A stretch of 64,000 nt of DNA, taken from Sphingobacterium gobiense (GTDB lineage: Bacteria; Bacteroidota; Bacteroidia; Sphingobacteriales; Sphingobacteriaceae). The stretch is taken from positions 186,001 to 250,000 of the forward strand of contig NZ_PVBS01000001.1 in NCBI RefSeq assembly GCF_002980575.1, written 5' to 3'. The notes under the pieces were generated by a model, which did no database searches, was not told where the DNA came from, and saw only the letters and a program-made list of their open reading frames with translations. Position numbers and translations under genes: made by a program. Positions 34,939 to 43,551 of the stretch are shown here, in pieces; the stretch's first letter is position 1, and every line of letters starts with the position of its first letter.

Positions 34939-37398
34939 CTAGTTTACACGATTCAAATCTTTTGGATGCTTAACTTTTTGGTTCAAAAGCGCGATGCCAA
35001 TGACTTCAGACATTTTGGTAACATAATGGAATTTTAAATCTTTGACATAGTCTTCCTTAATCTCCAAAACATCCTTTTCATTGGCTCTGCATAAAATGAT
35101 TTCCTTAATATTGGCACGTTTTGCTGCCAAAATTTTTTCCTGTATCCCCCCAACTGGAAGTACGCGCCCGCGCAATGTGATTTCGCCGGTCATGGCGAGT
35201 TTTTCTTTCACTTTTCGTTGGGTAAAAAGAGATGTTAAAGCCGTTAACATCGTTACACCGGCAGAAGGGCCGTCTTTCGGCGTAGCACCTGCTGGAACGT
35301 GGATGTTGACGTCCCATTTATCAAATACGTTATAGTCGATGTCAAACTCTTCCGCGTGGGATCTTAGGTAGGCCATCGCAATAGCAGCAGATTCCTTCAT
35401 TACATCTCCCAAATTGCCAGTTAAGCTTAGCTTTCCTTTTCCGGGACTCAAACTCGATTCAATAAATAGAATATCGCCTCCTACGGCGGTCCAAGCGAGC
35501 CCCGTAACAACGCCTGCGATCTCGTTATCTTCGTACAAATCCTTGTCAAATAATGGCGCGCCGAGTATTTCCTCCGTCATCTGTGCGCTTATTTTCGGAT
35601 TGTATTCTTTTTCCATGACAATACGTGTAGCCACGCCACGCACGATAGAGCCAATTTTCTTTTCCAAACCGCGCACGCCTGATTCTCGTGTATATTCGTC
35701 AATGATTTTCTCAATCACTTTATTATTTAACGAAACATCTTTTTTTGCGAGTCCGTGTTGTTGAAGTTGTTTAGGAAGGAGATGCTTTTTTGCAATTTCT
35801 ATCTTTTCTTCAATTGTATAACCATTTACCTCAATGATTTCCATACGGTCTAACAAAGCTGGTTGAATGCCGTTCAATGAATTTGCCGTAGCGATAAACA
35901 TAACTTTGGAAAGATCGTATTCCATCTCTACGTAATGATCATAAAAATTCGTGTTTTGTTCCGGATCCAATACTTCCAACAAGGCGGACGATGGATCTCC
36001 TTTGAAATCTGCACCTAACTTGTCTATCTCGTCCAAAACAAAAACAGGATTGGATGCTCCCGCCTTATTAAGCGATTGAATAATACGCCCCGGCATAGCA
36101 CCAATATAAGTTTTTCGATGTCCGCGGATTTCTGCTTCATCGCGGATACCGCCTAATGCCATACGGGTATATTTACGTCCCAGTGCTTTTGCTATAGATT
36201 TTCCTAGCGACGTCTTTCCTACGCCGGGAGGACCTACTAAGCAAAGAATGGGTGCTTTCATGTCATTTTTGAGTTTCAACACCGCTAGATATTCGATAAT
36301 GCGTTGTTTGACCTTCTCCAATCCATAATGGTCTTTGTCAAGAACTTTTATCGCTCTACTTAAATCGAAGTTGTCTTTTGTATATTCTCCCCAGGGTAGA
36401 TCAAGCATTAACTCTAAATAATTGATCTGGACGGAATAGTCGGCAGCAGCTGGATTAATACGTCCGAGCTTTTCCAATTCTTTATTGAAATGCTTTCGCA
36501 CTTCTACAGACCATTTCTTGACTTTAGCTCGATTTTCCAGTTCGTGCATTTCCAAGTCTGGTGTGTTTCCACCTAGTTCTTCTTGGATAGTCTTGAGTTG
36601 CTGATTCAAAAAATAATCCCGTTGTTGTTTGTCTAAGTCTACCCGAACTTTGTTCTGAATTTGGTTTTTTAGCTCCAACATTTGGATTTCGGTCGTGAGG
36701 TGCTCTAAGAGGATCTTGGCCCGTTTTACAAAATCTTTCGTTTCTAAAAGCTCCTGTTTTTGCTGTATTTCCAACGCCATATTCGATGAAATAAAGTTCA
36801 CGAGGAAAGTAGGGCTTTCAATATTTTTGATCGCCAGACCGGCCTCGCTAGGAAGGTTTGGGGAAAGCTGAATGATTTGCAGCGCCAGTTCCTTTACAGA
36901 AGAAATCAACGCCTTAAATTCTCTACTGGATACCTTGGGTTTATCTTCGACAACACGCTCTACTTTTGCTTTTAGGTAGGGGTCGGCGGTCACCATTTCC
37001 GTTATTTTAAACCGCTGTTTCCCTTGAATGATCACCGTAGTATTGCCGTCGGGCATTTGCAAAATTTTAATGATATTGGCCGCAGTACCGATTTTATGAA
37101 GTTGATCTAGGGTAGGTTCCTCAATATTCATGTCTTTTTGAGAAACTACTCCGATAGTACGATCTCCTTTGTAGGCTTCCTTTACTAATTTAATAGACTT
37201 ATCGCGCCCCACTGTGATGGGGATTACGACACCCGGGAAAAGTACCGTGTTACGTAGTGGGAGTATTGGTAGTATTTCAGGTATATCGGCTTTGGTCATC
37301 TCTTCTTCATCCTGCGAACTCAGCAACGGAAAAAACTCCGTGTCCTCGTTTATGACAGAAAATACTTGTTTAATATCAAATGTGTCGTTTTTATTCAT
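34939..37398 (-). CDS. lon: ATP-dependent protease Lon
   Basis: About 819 residues in the order of LonA: an N-terminal substrate-binding domain (ILPILPLRNTVLFPGVVIPI), coiled coil, AAA+ module (Walker A GPPGVGKTSLGKS, Walker B VFVLDEIDKLG) and the C-terminal protease with the Ser-Lys dyad (PKDGPSAGVTML, then Lys in REKLAM-like region VKEKLAMTGEITLRG). It degrades misfolded and regulatory proteins in the cytosol. The ATG at 37398 is used; eight upstream codons in the open frame overlap an inverted repeat that may be an operator. Confidence 0.97.
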   Translation of the reverse strand: MNKNDTFDIKQVFSVINEDTEFFPLLSSQDEEEMTKADIPEILPILPLRNTVLFPGVVIPITVGRDKSIKLVKEAYKGDRTIGVVSQKDMNIEEPTLDQLHKIGTAANIIKILQMPDGNTTVIIQGKQRFKITEMVTADPYLKAKVERVVEDKPKVSSREFKALISSVKELALQIIQLSPNLPSEAGLAIKNIESPTFLVNFISSNMALEIQQKQELLETKDFVKRAKILLEHLTTEIQMLELKNQIQNKVRVDLDKQQRDYFLNQQLKTIQEELGGNTPDLEMHELENRAKVKKWSVEVRKHFNKELEKLGRINPAAADYSVQINYLELMLDLPWGEYTKDNFDLSRAIKVLDKDHYGLEKVKQRIIEYLAVLKLKNDMKAPILCLVGPPGVGKTSLGKSIAKALGRKYTRMALGGIRDEAEIRGHRKTYIGAMPGRIIQSLNKAGASNPVFVLDEIDKLGADFKGDPSSALLEVLDPEQNTNFYDHYVEMEYDLSKVMFIATANSLNGIQPALLDRMEIIEVNGYTIEEKIEIAKKHLLPKQLQQHGLAKKDVSLNNKVIEKIIDEYTRESGVRGLEKKIGSIVRGVATRIVMEKEYNPKISAQMTEEILGAPLFDKDLYEDNEIAGVVTGLAWTAVGGDILFIESSLSPGKGKLSLTGNLGDVMKESAAIAMAYLRSHAEEFDIDYNVFDKWDVNIHVPAGATPKDGPSAGVTMLTALTSLFTQRKVKEKLAMTGEITLRGRVLPVGGIQEKILAAKRANIKEIILCRANEKDVLEIKEDYVKDLKFHYVTKMSEVIGIALLNQKVKHPKDLNRVN

Positions 37399-37414
37399 TA
37401 TATATATGCATTCT

Positions 37415-37431
37415 TCCGACAATATGTCAGA
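37415..37431. promoter_or_regulatory. Inverted repeat just upstream of lon
   Basis: TCCGACA (37415-37421) and TGTCAGA (37425-37431) form 7-base half-sites with one mismatch around ATA, 17 bases before the lon ATG. It could be an operator in the lon leader. It does not match the CIRCE element. Confidence 0.3.
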
Positions 37432-37692
37432 ATTTTAACTGATTTATGAGAAAGTAATTACGAAACCATTATGTGCAAGAGAAATGCCAAGTTTAAAATT
37501 TGGTATCATTTATGTTAATAAACAAAGAAACCTGTTAAATCGGCAGAACGCTGCAGGTGACAAAAGACATTTCGTATGCAAAATAAATGTGGAAATGTTT
37601 ATAACTTCGCTTTGTATTGTTAAACTATTTAACGGAGATTTATTCCAATAGAATAGTGTTTGATAAAAAATTAGCAGAATAAAAAAAATTAT

Positions 37693-38364
37693 ATGAAACG
37701 GAGATTTTTGAGTAACCCATGGAGAGCGGTGAAGTTAGGCTTAGCTTCGGCTACAATTGCTTTATTTACACTAACTGTTCAAGCGCAAGAACAAGCACAG
37801 CACAGCAATCCGAATGTTCGCTTAGGGCAGAAAGCATTATTAGATGGCGATTTTAAATCAGCTGCTTCGCATTTGCAAAAAGCACTTCCTGCAGAAGCAA
37901 ACGATCCGGATGTACAGTATTTATTAGGATATTCTCAATTCCATAATGGAGATTATAATAAAGCCATTGAGACGTTTAAGAAGGTTATCTCCTTGGATAC
38001 TAAACATACGTCGGCATATTATTATAAAGGTAAAGCTAGCAGTAATTTGGCAATCGCAAGCGGAAGTAAGTTAGATAATGCTGCGAAAGAGCAATTGTTA
38101 AAAACCGCTATAGAGGATTACAGCAAGGCCGTCTCGATCACGCCGAATGACGCAAAATTGTATCAAAATAGAGCAATAGCTTACCGTGATCTTGGAATTT
38201 TGACGGGTACTACAGGCGCAGCGAACTATAATAAGGCGAAAGCGACGGACGCCTATAATAAAGCGGTAGCTGATTACGAAAAGGTACTTAGTTATGATGC
38301 TTCTCGTAAGGATATTCAAACGGAAGTAAAAAAAGCGAAAGTCTATCGAGATAATTTAAAGTAG
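37693..38364 (+). CDS. Secreted tetratricopeptide-repeat protein
   Basis: A 223-residue protein with a signal peptide (ASATIALFTLTVQAQ) and about four TPR units: residues ~45-75 (GQKALLDGDFKSAASHLQKA), 80-110 (LGYSQFHNGDYNKAIETFKK), 140-165 (AIEDYSKAVSITPNDAKLYQ) and 185-210 (AYNKAVADYEKVLSYDASRK). TPRs bind proteins; the partner is unknown. It stands alone, ended by a strong terminator. Confidence 0.85.
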   Translation: MKRRFLSNPWRAVKLGLASATIALFTLTVQAQEQAQHSNPNVRLGQKALLDGDFKSAASHLQKALPAEANDPDVQYLLGYSQFHNGDYNKAIETFKKVISLDTKHTSAYYYKGKASSNLAIASGSKLDNAAKEQLLKTAIEDYSKAVSITPNDAKLYQNRAIAYRDLGILTGTTGAANYNKAKATDAYNKAVADYEKVLSYDASRKDIQTEVKKAKVYRDNLK

Positions 38365-38392
38365 TGATAATCGAGATAATCGAATAATATAA

Positions 38393-38417
38393 AGGCTGTC
38401 CTCGGACAGCCTTTTTT
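38393..38417 (+). terminator. Intrinsic terminator after the TPR gene
   Basis: AGGCTGTCC (38393-38401) pairs perfectly with GGACAGCCT (38404-38412) and is followed by six T. It lies just past the stop of the convergent SusD gene, so it may act on both strands. Confidence 0.85.
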
Positions 38418-38423
38418 GATCGT

Positions 38424-39911
38424 TTAATCTTTATTTAAATTAGGATTCCGACGTATCTCTTCGTCTGGAATGGCAAAAATATAATAAGGGCTGTTAGCCG
38501 TGAAATCTTTACCATCTGGGAAGTTAACAACACGGTGCCCTTGTCCATTCACCTTTTTTACCTCACCGTCAGGCGTAGTGACTTCGACTTGGATGGGTGT
38601 ACCGTCACTATTTAAAAAGGCTTTTCGTTCAACGGATCTTTGGGTACGAATTATATCTGAAAGGGCAAAGCCTTCTCCCCAAAGTTCTTTCCGACGCTCG
38701 ATAAGTATTTCCTCGAGCAATACCCCCGAAGCGCCTGAATAAAGAGGTGTTTTTCGTGCAGCCTTCAAGGTATTGAGCATTTCTATCGCTTTAGTTGTTT
38801 GCCCGGCACGAGCATAACCTTCAGCTGCAATTAACCACATTTCTGCAGACCTCATATAGACGATATCGCCAATTAGGTTAGATTTGAATTTAAACTTTTT
38901 GTAACGCAAAAAGCCCTCTCTTCCCGGTTCGCCGTCCCATTCAAAGAGCTTATAACGGATATCGCTCGGATCAAATAAGTCTTTAAAATAGGGGTCGGCC
39001 ATATAACTGAAATAATAAGAGCCAGAGGAGGAAACATCCAAATAATGGAATGTATAACTTGCGGTGTTTTGTTCGCTAGTTTGCACGTGTCCCCAGATCC
39101 ATTCGGCATTTCCGACATCATTAAATCCTTGCTCGTAGGCCTCGGCTGTCATGAGGTCATACCCTTCTTTTGCGTTCTCTGCTGCTTCGGCCGCTTTTTC
39201 CCATAGTCCCATATTCAAATAAGTCCTAGCCAATAATCCTTGTACGACTTGCGTATCGATTCGGTATTTGTTTGGACGTTCGTAATCTTCCAATAGCGTA
39301 GATGCATCATTAAGATCATTCAAGACTAGACGGTAGATATCTTCCAGGCTTGCTCTTGGCTTTCCTTTCGTTTCTCGGGTAGTTGGTTCGGTGTAGATAG
39401 GCACTGTTAACGCATTTTTGTCTTTTTGGTAACTGAACTGATAGAAAGACGCTAGATTGAGATAACAGAATGCCCGCAGCGCTTTTGCCTGTCCTTTCAA
39501 AAGCTCCTTGTCCTCATCACTACCTTCAGCAGCATCGACTCTATGGATAACATTGTTTGTGTTGTCAATTACCTTGTATAACAAGGTCCAGAGTGACCTT
39601 ACACGATATGCTGTCGAATTGATCATCTCGTTAAAGGTGTACGCATCTCGGTAACCATATTTGGTGGTAACAGCTACATCGTTTCCCATCGCGTCACTCG
39701 TTCGCATGAATGCGGTATAACCAGGATTGGCGTAGGTAAAATAGGTGTCGTTCAGGTATCTCCATGTACCCTCTATAACGGTTTCTATATTCTCCGTTGA
39801 TTTGTAAATTTCGGTATCCACAACCGCGTCAGTGGGAGCTGTATCGAGTATGTCGCTGCAGGACGTCGTGACCAACGTAAAGATTGCAATATAAATATAT
39901 GTTAGTTTCAT
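38424..39911 (-). CDS. SusD/RagB-family nutrient-binding lipoprotein (pair 1)
   Basis: A 495-residue outer-membrane lipoprotein with a lipobox (IFTLVTTSCSDILDTAPTDA, Cys ~18). SusD-like features include RALRAFCYLNLASFYQFSY (written RAFCYLNLASFYQ), TPR-like helices (LLARTYLNMGLWEKAAEAAE), the C-terminal RRKELWGEGFALSDIIRTQR and IPDEEIRRNPNL. It forms the lid of the SusC transporter encoded 31 bases upstream. The ligand cannot be told from sequence; no glycosidase or peptidase is adjacent. Confidence 0.93.
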   Translation of the reverse strand: MKLTYIYIAIFTLVTTSCSDILDTAPTDAVVDTEIYKSTENIETVIEGTWRYLNDTYFTYANPGYTAFMRTSDAMGNDVAVTTKYGYRDAYTFNEMINSTAYRVRSLWTLLYKVIDNTNNVIHRVDAAEGSDEDKELLKGQAKALRAFCYLNLASFYQFSYQKDKNALTVPIYTEPTTRETKGKPRASLEDIYRLVLNDLNDASTLLEDYERPNKYRIDTQVVQGLLARTYLNMGLWEKAAEAAENAKEGYDLMTAEAYEQGFNDVGNAEWIWGHVQTSEQNTASYTFHYLDVSSSGSYYFSYMADPYFKDLFDPSDIRYKLFEWDGEPGREGFLRYKKFKFKSNLIGDIVYMRSAEMWLIAAEGYARAGQTTKAIEMLNTLKAARKTPLYSGASGVLLEEILIERRKELWGEGFALSDIIRTQRSVERKAFLNSDGTPIQVEVTTPDGEVKKVNGQGHRVVNFPDGKDFTANSPYYIFAIPDEEIRRNPNLNKD

Positions 39912-39942
39912 TTTTCAGTGTTTTTTAATATTTCTATATCGT

Positions 39943-42900
39943 TTATAGTCCCAATTGTAACCCGCCAGAGATAGTGCGTATAGCAGGATATCGATAATAG
40001 GTTGATCCATTTACAGTCTGCTCAGGATCCATCCCGTTGTGTCCGTAAAAAGTGAATATGTTTTCTGCTAGTGCAAAGATCCGCAAGTTCCCTATTCCTA
40101 TACGTGATAGGACGGATTGAGGGATTGTATATCCGATACTAACATTCTTCAAGCGAGCATATGTTCCACTATAGAGGAAGCGGGTAGAAGTAGACGTCCA
40201 ACTCAAATTGTCGGTAGTCAAACGCGGCACATCGGTTTCTGTATTTTCAGGTGTCCAACGATTTAAGATCTCCTTGCTCCAAGCGCGACCGGGCGTATTC
40301 CCATTATGCATAATCATCAGATAATCATTATCTAAAACCTGTCCGCCGATACTAAAACTTAGCAATGCGGAAAAATCTACGCTTTTATAGGAAAAGCTGT
40401 TATTTATACCACCTACAAGCTTGGGTAGCGAACTCCCTTGTATGAATCGTCCTGCATCCCCATGAATCGAAGTCGTCTTGTTACTTCTGTTGCCTTCCTC
40501 ATCGGCTAGGTACCATAATGGATTCCCGTTCTCTGGATCTACACCAGCCCATTCGGGGATATAAAAATCATAAATGGAACCTCCGATGCGCAAAAGTTTA
40601 TTTCCCGCGTCTAACGGTTCGTTGTTTTCGGTTGGGAGATCCGTTATCTGGTTACGATAATGAGAGAAATTTATGTCTAGGTTCCACCGAAAATCCGAAG
40701 TTCTCACGGGTATCGTGCGTAAATCTATATCGAAACCTGTATTTTTCATAGAACCAATATTTGCATCATATCCAATATAGCCAGACGACGGTGGCAGCGG
40801 CATGGTAAATAGGAGGTCCTTACTTTGTCTGTTAAAATACTCCGCAGACAACGAGATCCGATTCTGGAGTATGGCAATATCCAAACCGAGATTTAAATTG
40901 AGATTTGTTTCCCATTTTAAATCTGGTGTAGGAAGGCGATTAGTTACTGTTCCTCCTCGACCTAAATTATTGGCTATCGTGTATAAACCTTGATGCGCAT
41001 AGTATGTTCCAAGATTATCATTTCCCTGGCCACCGTAGCTTGCACGCAATGTCAGTTGGTTGATGAGTGTCTGGTCCTGGAAGAAGCTTTCTTCTGCTAC
41101 TTTCCATGAGCCACCCACGGACCAAAACGTACCCCATCGACTTTCTGGTGCAAATCGAGACGAACCATCGGTCCGTAAAGAAACTGAAAGATGATAACGG
41201 TTTAGATAGTTATATTCTGCTCGTCCCAAAAAACTCAATAACCTATAATCGGAGGATGACCCTGTAAATGAATTCAATTGTGATGCAGCAATAGGCTCAT
41301 AAAACCCGGGTAAAACGAAACGTTCACGATCTCCACTAATATTGGCTGAATGGAAATCATAATATTCGTGCCCCGCTAGTACGTTAAGGTGGTGGTCGTC
41401 AAATTGTTTGTCGAAAGTCAAGATGTTGTTCCAGGTTTGCGCTACAGTCCGTACATTGGATTTGTATACAGTTCCTCCACGCTCAGCTGAATTGCCGTAG
41501 ATTGGGTTGGTATAATTGTGCGTATTGGAATTGATATAATCCACACTATAAGTCGATCTAAATTTTAGAGCTGGGTGCAGTATTGCCTCTAGGTATGCTC
41601 GGGTAGAAACGTTTTCTCGTAGAATATCATTTTTATCCAGTGGGAGGGATGCAGCTAAGTTGTTTCTTGGGGTAGCTCCACTGGGACGGTAATCCCCGAA
41701 GTCCCAGACTTTGTTATTGTGCGCATCTGTCTCGTAGCTGCCGTCCGGGTGGCGTTTGTAATAAGGATAAAAAGAAGGTACAAGCCGGGAGAAATTGATA
41801 ATGTTTGCTGTGTTGCTGTCTTCTGATTGCGGATACTTTTGAAGTGAGCTACTTCCGGCAAAGTTAACCCCAGCATTCAGCCAAGGGCGCAGCTTCGCGT
41901 CGATGTTTGAACGTACATTATAGCGTCGATAACCAGATTCAATCGCGATTCCATTTTCATTCAGATAACCACCCGATATAAAATAGGTGTGGTTTTCGCC
42001 GCCACCGCTCAAATTAAGATCAGCTTGCGTGCGACTGCCTGTGCGTTGTAATACATCAGCCCAGTTATCGTTCCACAGGGGGCTCGCCCCGGCTACTAAC
42101 TGCCCATCTAACCCGATGGGCTGGGAATAATCTGGTCCATACGGATTAATATTTAAATCGGTAAGCAAGGTACTACTGGCATTTCTGGCAGCCTGTTCCG
42201 GATTGAGGTTGCTGGAGAGGTTTTTATTGCGAAGTGCTTCCCAATACAGCATAAAATACTCGTCCGTTGTTACTTGTTCGTAATCGTTTACTGCTCGATT
42301 TGTTGCTCCTTGGGTAAAGTTGACGTTAATAGCTGCTTTTTCACCGGCTTGTCCGCTTTTCGTCGTGATGATAATGACACCATTTGCACCTCGCGAACCA
42401 TAAAGTGCACTGGAGGCTGCATCCTTTAATACGCTGACGGATTGAATATCATTCGGATTGATGGCATTGATATCGCCCATATATGGGCTGCCATCGACTA
42501 CATATAGCGGGTCAGCCGAAGCATTAATGGAACCTATTCCACGGATACGGATGGTAGCCCCTGTGCCAGGCTGTCCGGATGCAGCTACGGACTGTAGCCC
42601 AGGAACCTGTCCTTCAAAAGCTTTGGAGATATCGGAAACCTGCCGATTTTCAAGCTGTTTGTTGTTAATCGTGCTTACGGATCCCGTTATATTTCCTCTT
42701 CGCGATGTTCCATAAGCTACAACCACGACCTCGTCCAGATCTTTACTTGAAACTTCCAGAGATACGTTAATTGTAGAAGAGTTGATGGGGAGACGCTTAG
42801 TGTCGTACCCCAGATATGAAAATATCAGCTCGACAGCAGCATCGTCAATTGCTAGGTTATAATGTCCGTCTCCTTGGGTAGACGTGCTGTTTAGTTGACC

Positions 42901-43056
42901 GGAAACCTGAACGCTTACACCTACTAGCGGTTCTCCGGTAAACGCATCTGTTACGGTCCCTTCTATCGTGCGCGTCTGAGCACGGAGAGAGATAGAGAAG
43001 CTTAAAAGCAGCAAAAGTGTCAGATAAGCATAAAAACATATTGTAATTCTAGACAT
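39943..43056 (-). CDS. SusC/RagA-family TonB-dependent transporter (pair 1)
   Basis: A 1037-residue outer-membrane transporter. Order: signal peptide (LTLLLLLSFSISLRAQ), a carboxypeptidase-regulatory-like beta-sandwich (TIEGTVTDAFTGEPLVGVSV), the TonB box/plug region (DLDEVVVVAYGTSRRGNITG, then IRIRGIGSINASADPLYVVD and SASSALYGSRGANGVIIITT-like ASSALYGSRGANGVIIIT), and a 22-strand barrel ending ISGGLQLGL. It imports large ligands with energy from TonB/ExbBD, with the SusD partner downstream. A -7 box lies about 100 bases upstream. No sigma/anti-sigma pair is present. Confidence 0.95.
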   Translation of the reverse strand: MSRITICFYAYLTLLLLLSFSISLRAQTRTIEGTVTDAFTGEPLVGVSVQVSGQLNSTSTQGDGHYNLAIDDAAVELIFSYLGYDTKRLPINSSTINVSLEVSSKDLDEVVVVAYGTSRRGNITGSVSTINNKQLENRQVSDISKAFEGQVPGLQSVAASGQPGTGATIRIRGIGSINASADPLYVVDGSPYMGDINAINPNDIQSVSVLKDAASSALYGSRGANGVIIITTKSGQAGEKAAINVNFTQGATNRAVNDYEQVTTDEYFMLYWEALRNKNLSSNLNPEQAARNASSTLLTDLNINPYGPDYSQPIGLDGQLVAGASPLWNDNWADVLQRTGSRTQADLNLSGGGENHTYFISGGYLNENGIAIESGYRRYNVRSNIDAKLRPWLNAGVNFAGSSSLQKYPQSEDSNTANIINFSRLVPSFYPYYKRHPDGSYETDAHNNKVWDFGDYRPSGATPRNNLAASLPLDKNDILRENVSTRAYLEAILHPALKFRSTYSVDYINSNTHNYTNPIYGNSAERGGTVYKSNVRTVAQTWNNILTFDKQFDDHHLNVLAGHEYYDFHSANISGDRERFVLPGFYEPIAASQLNSFTGSSSDYRLLSFLGRAEYNYLNRYHLSVSLRTDGSSRFAPESRWGTFWSVGGSWKVAEESFFQDQTLINQLTLRASYGGQGNDNLGTYYAHQGLYTIANNLGRGGTVTNRLPTPDLKWETNLNLNLGLDIAILQNRISLSAEYFNRQSKDLLFTMPLPPSSGYIGYDANIGSMKNTGFDIDLRTIPVRTSDFRWNLDINFSHYRNQITDLPTENNEPLDAGNKLLRIGGSIYDFYIPEWAGVDPENGNPLWYLADEEGNRSNKTTSIHGDAGRFIQGSSLPKLVGGINNSFSYKSVDFSALLSFSIGGQVLDNDYLMIMHNGNTPGRAWSKEILNRWTPENTETDVPRLTTDNLSWTSTSTRFLYSGTYARLKNVSIGYTIPQSVLSRIGIGNLRIFALAENIFTFYGHNGMDPEQTVNGSTYYRYPAIRTISGGLQLGL

Positions 43057-43153
43057 AAGTACGGCATTTAAAATTAAAATTGTTTGTTTCGGAACGAGAA
43101 TTCTCTGGTGTTATAGACAGCCAGGTTTTTCCCGCTTCTTCTAATTTGCGGTG

Positions 43154-43161
43154 CAAATATA
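43154..43161 (-). promoter_or_regulatory. Candidate -7 box for SusCD pair 1
   Basis: Minus strand TATATTTG fits TAnnTTTG, about 98 bases before the ATG at 43056. The leader is AT-rich. Confidence 0.4.
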
Positions 43162-43277
43162 AATAATATATATAGAGTTGGTAGTCTTTATTTAAAGTTT
43201 GTTATGCAAACATCTTTTAGTTTATTAACGTTTGGAAGGTTGTCTTACGGTTTTTCGTTTTACAAAGGTGACGGAAA

Positions 43278-43291
43278 CGTTGCCGGCAACG
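43278..43291. promoter_or_regulatory. Perfect palindrome, LacI/GntR-type operator candidate
   Basis: CGTTGCCGGCAACG is its own reverse complement. The form xGTTxCCGGxAACx resembles operators of LacI-family regulators such as E. coli GntR/IdnR. It sits near the middle of the divergent SusC-SusC gap. No LacI-family gene is in the window. Confidence 0.4.
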
Positions 43292-43551
43292 ATTGCGCTT
43301 TTTTAATAGGTGATTAATTCGTGGATTGTCACCGAGATCGTTATCTTCATCAAGCTAATATATAAATCTAGTTGTTTATCTTTCTTTCAGAGAAGGACAA
43401 ATAGCTGGCCAAGTTAAACAAACATATAAATTGTATTATGGTATCTATCCGGTATTTCTCTTCAAGTCATTTTTTCGATGATTAATCAAACCTCCTATTT
43501 ACACACAATCAACGAAATATTTCATCTTACTTTACTTAAACAAAATCATTT

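Larger units (their letters stand above)
43057..43551. other. 495-base divergent intergenic region between the two SusCD pairs
   Basis: No coding frame is visible. It holds a -7 box for pair 1 (43154-43161), a perfect 14-base palindrome (43278-43291), and AT-rich sequence before pair 2, where only a degenerate -7 box (TACTTTAC, near 43529) is seen. The short spacing and shared region suggest common or opposed regulation of the two operons. Confidence 0.5.
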
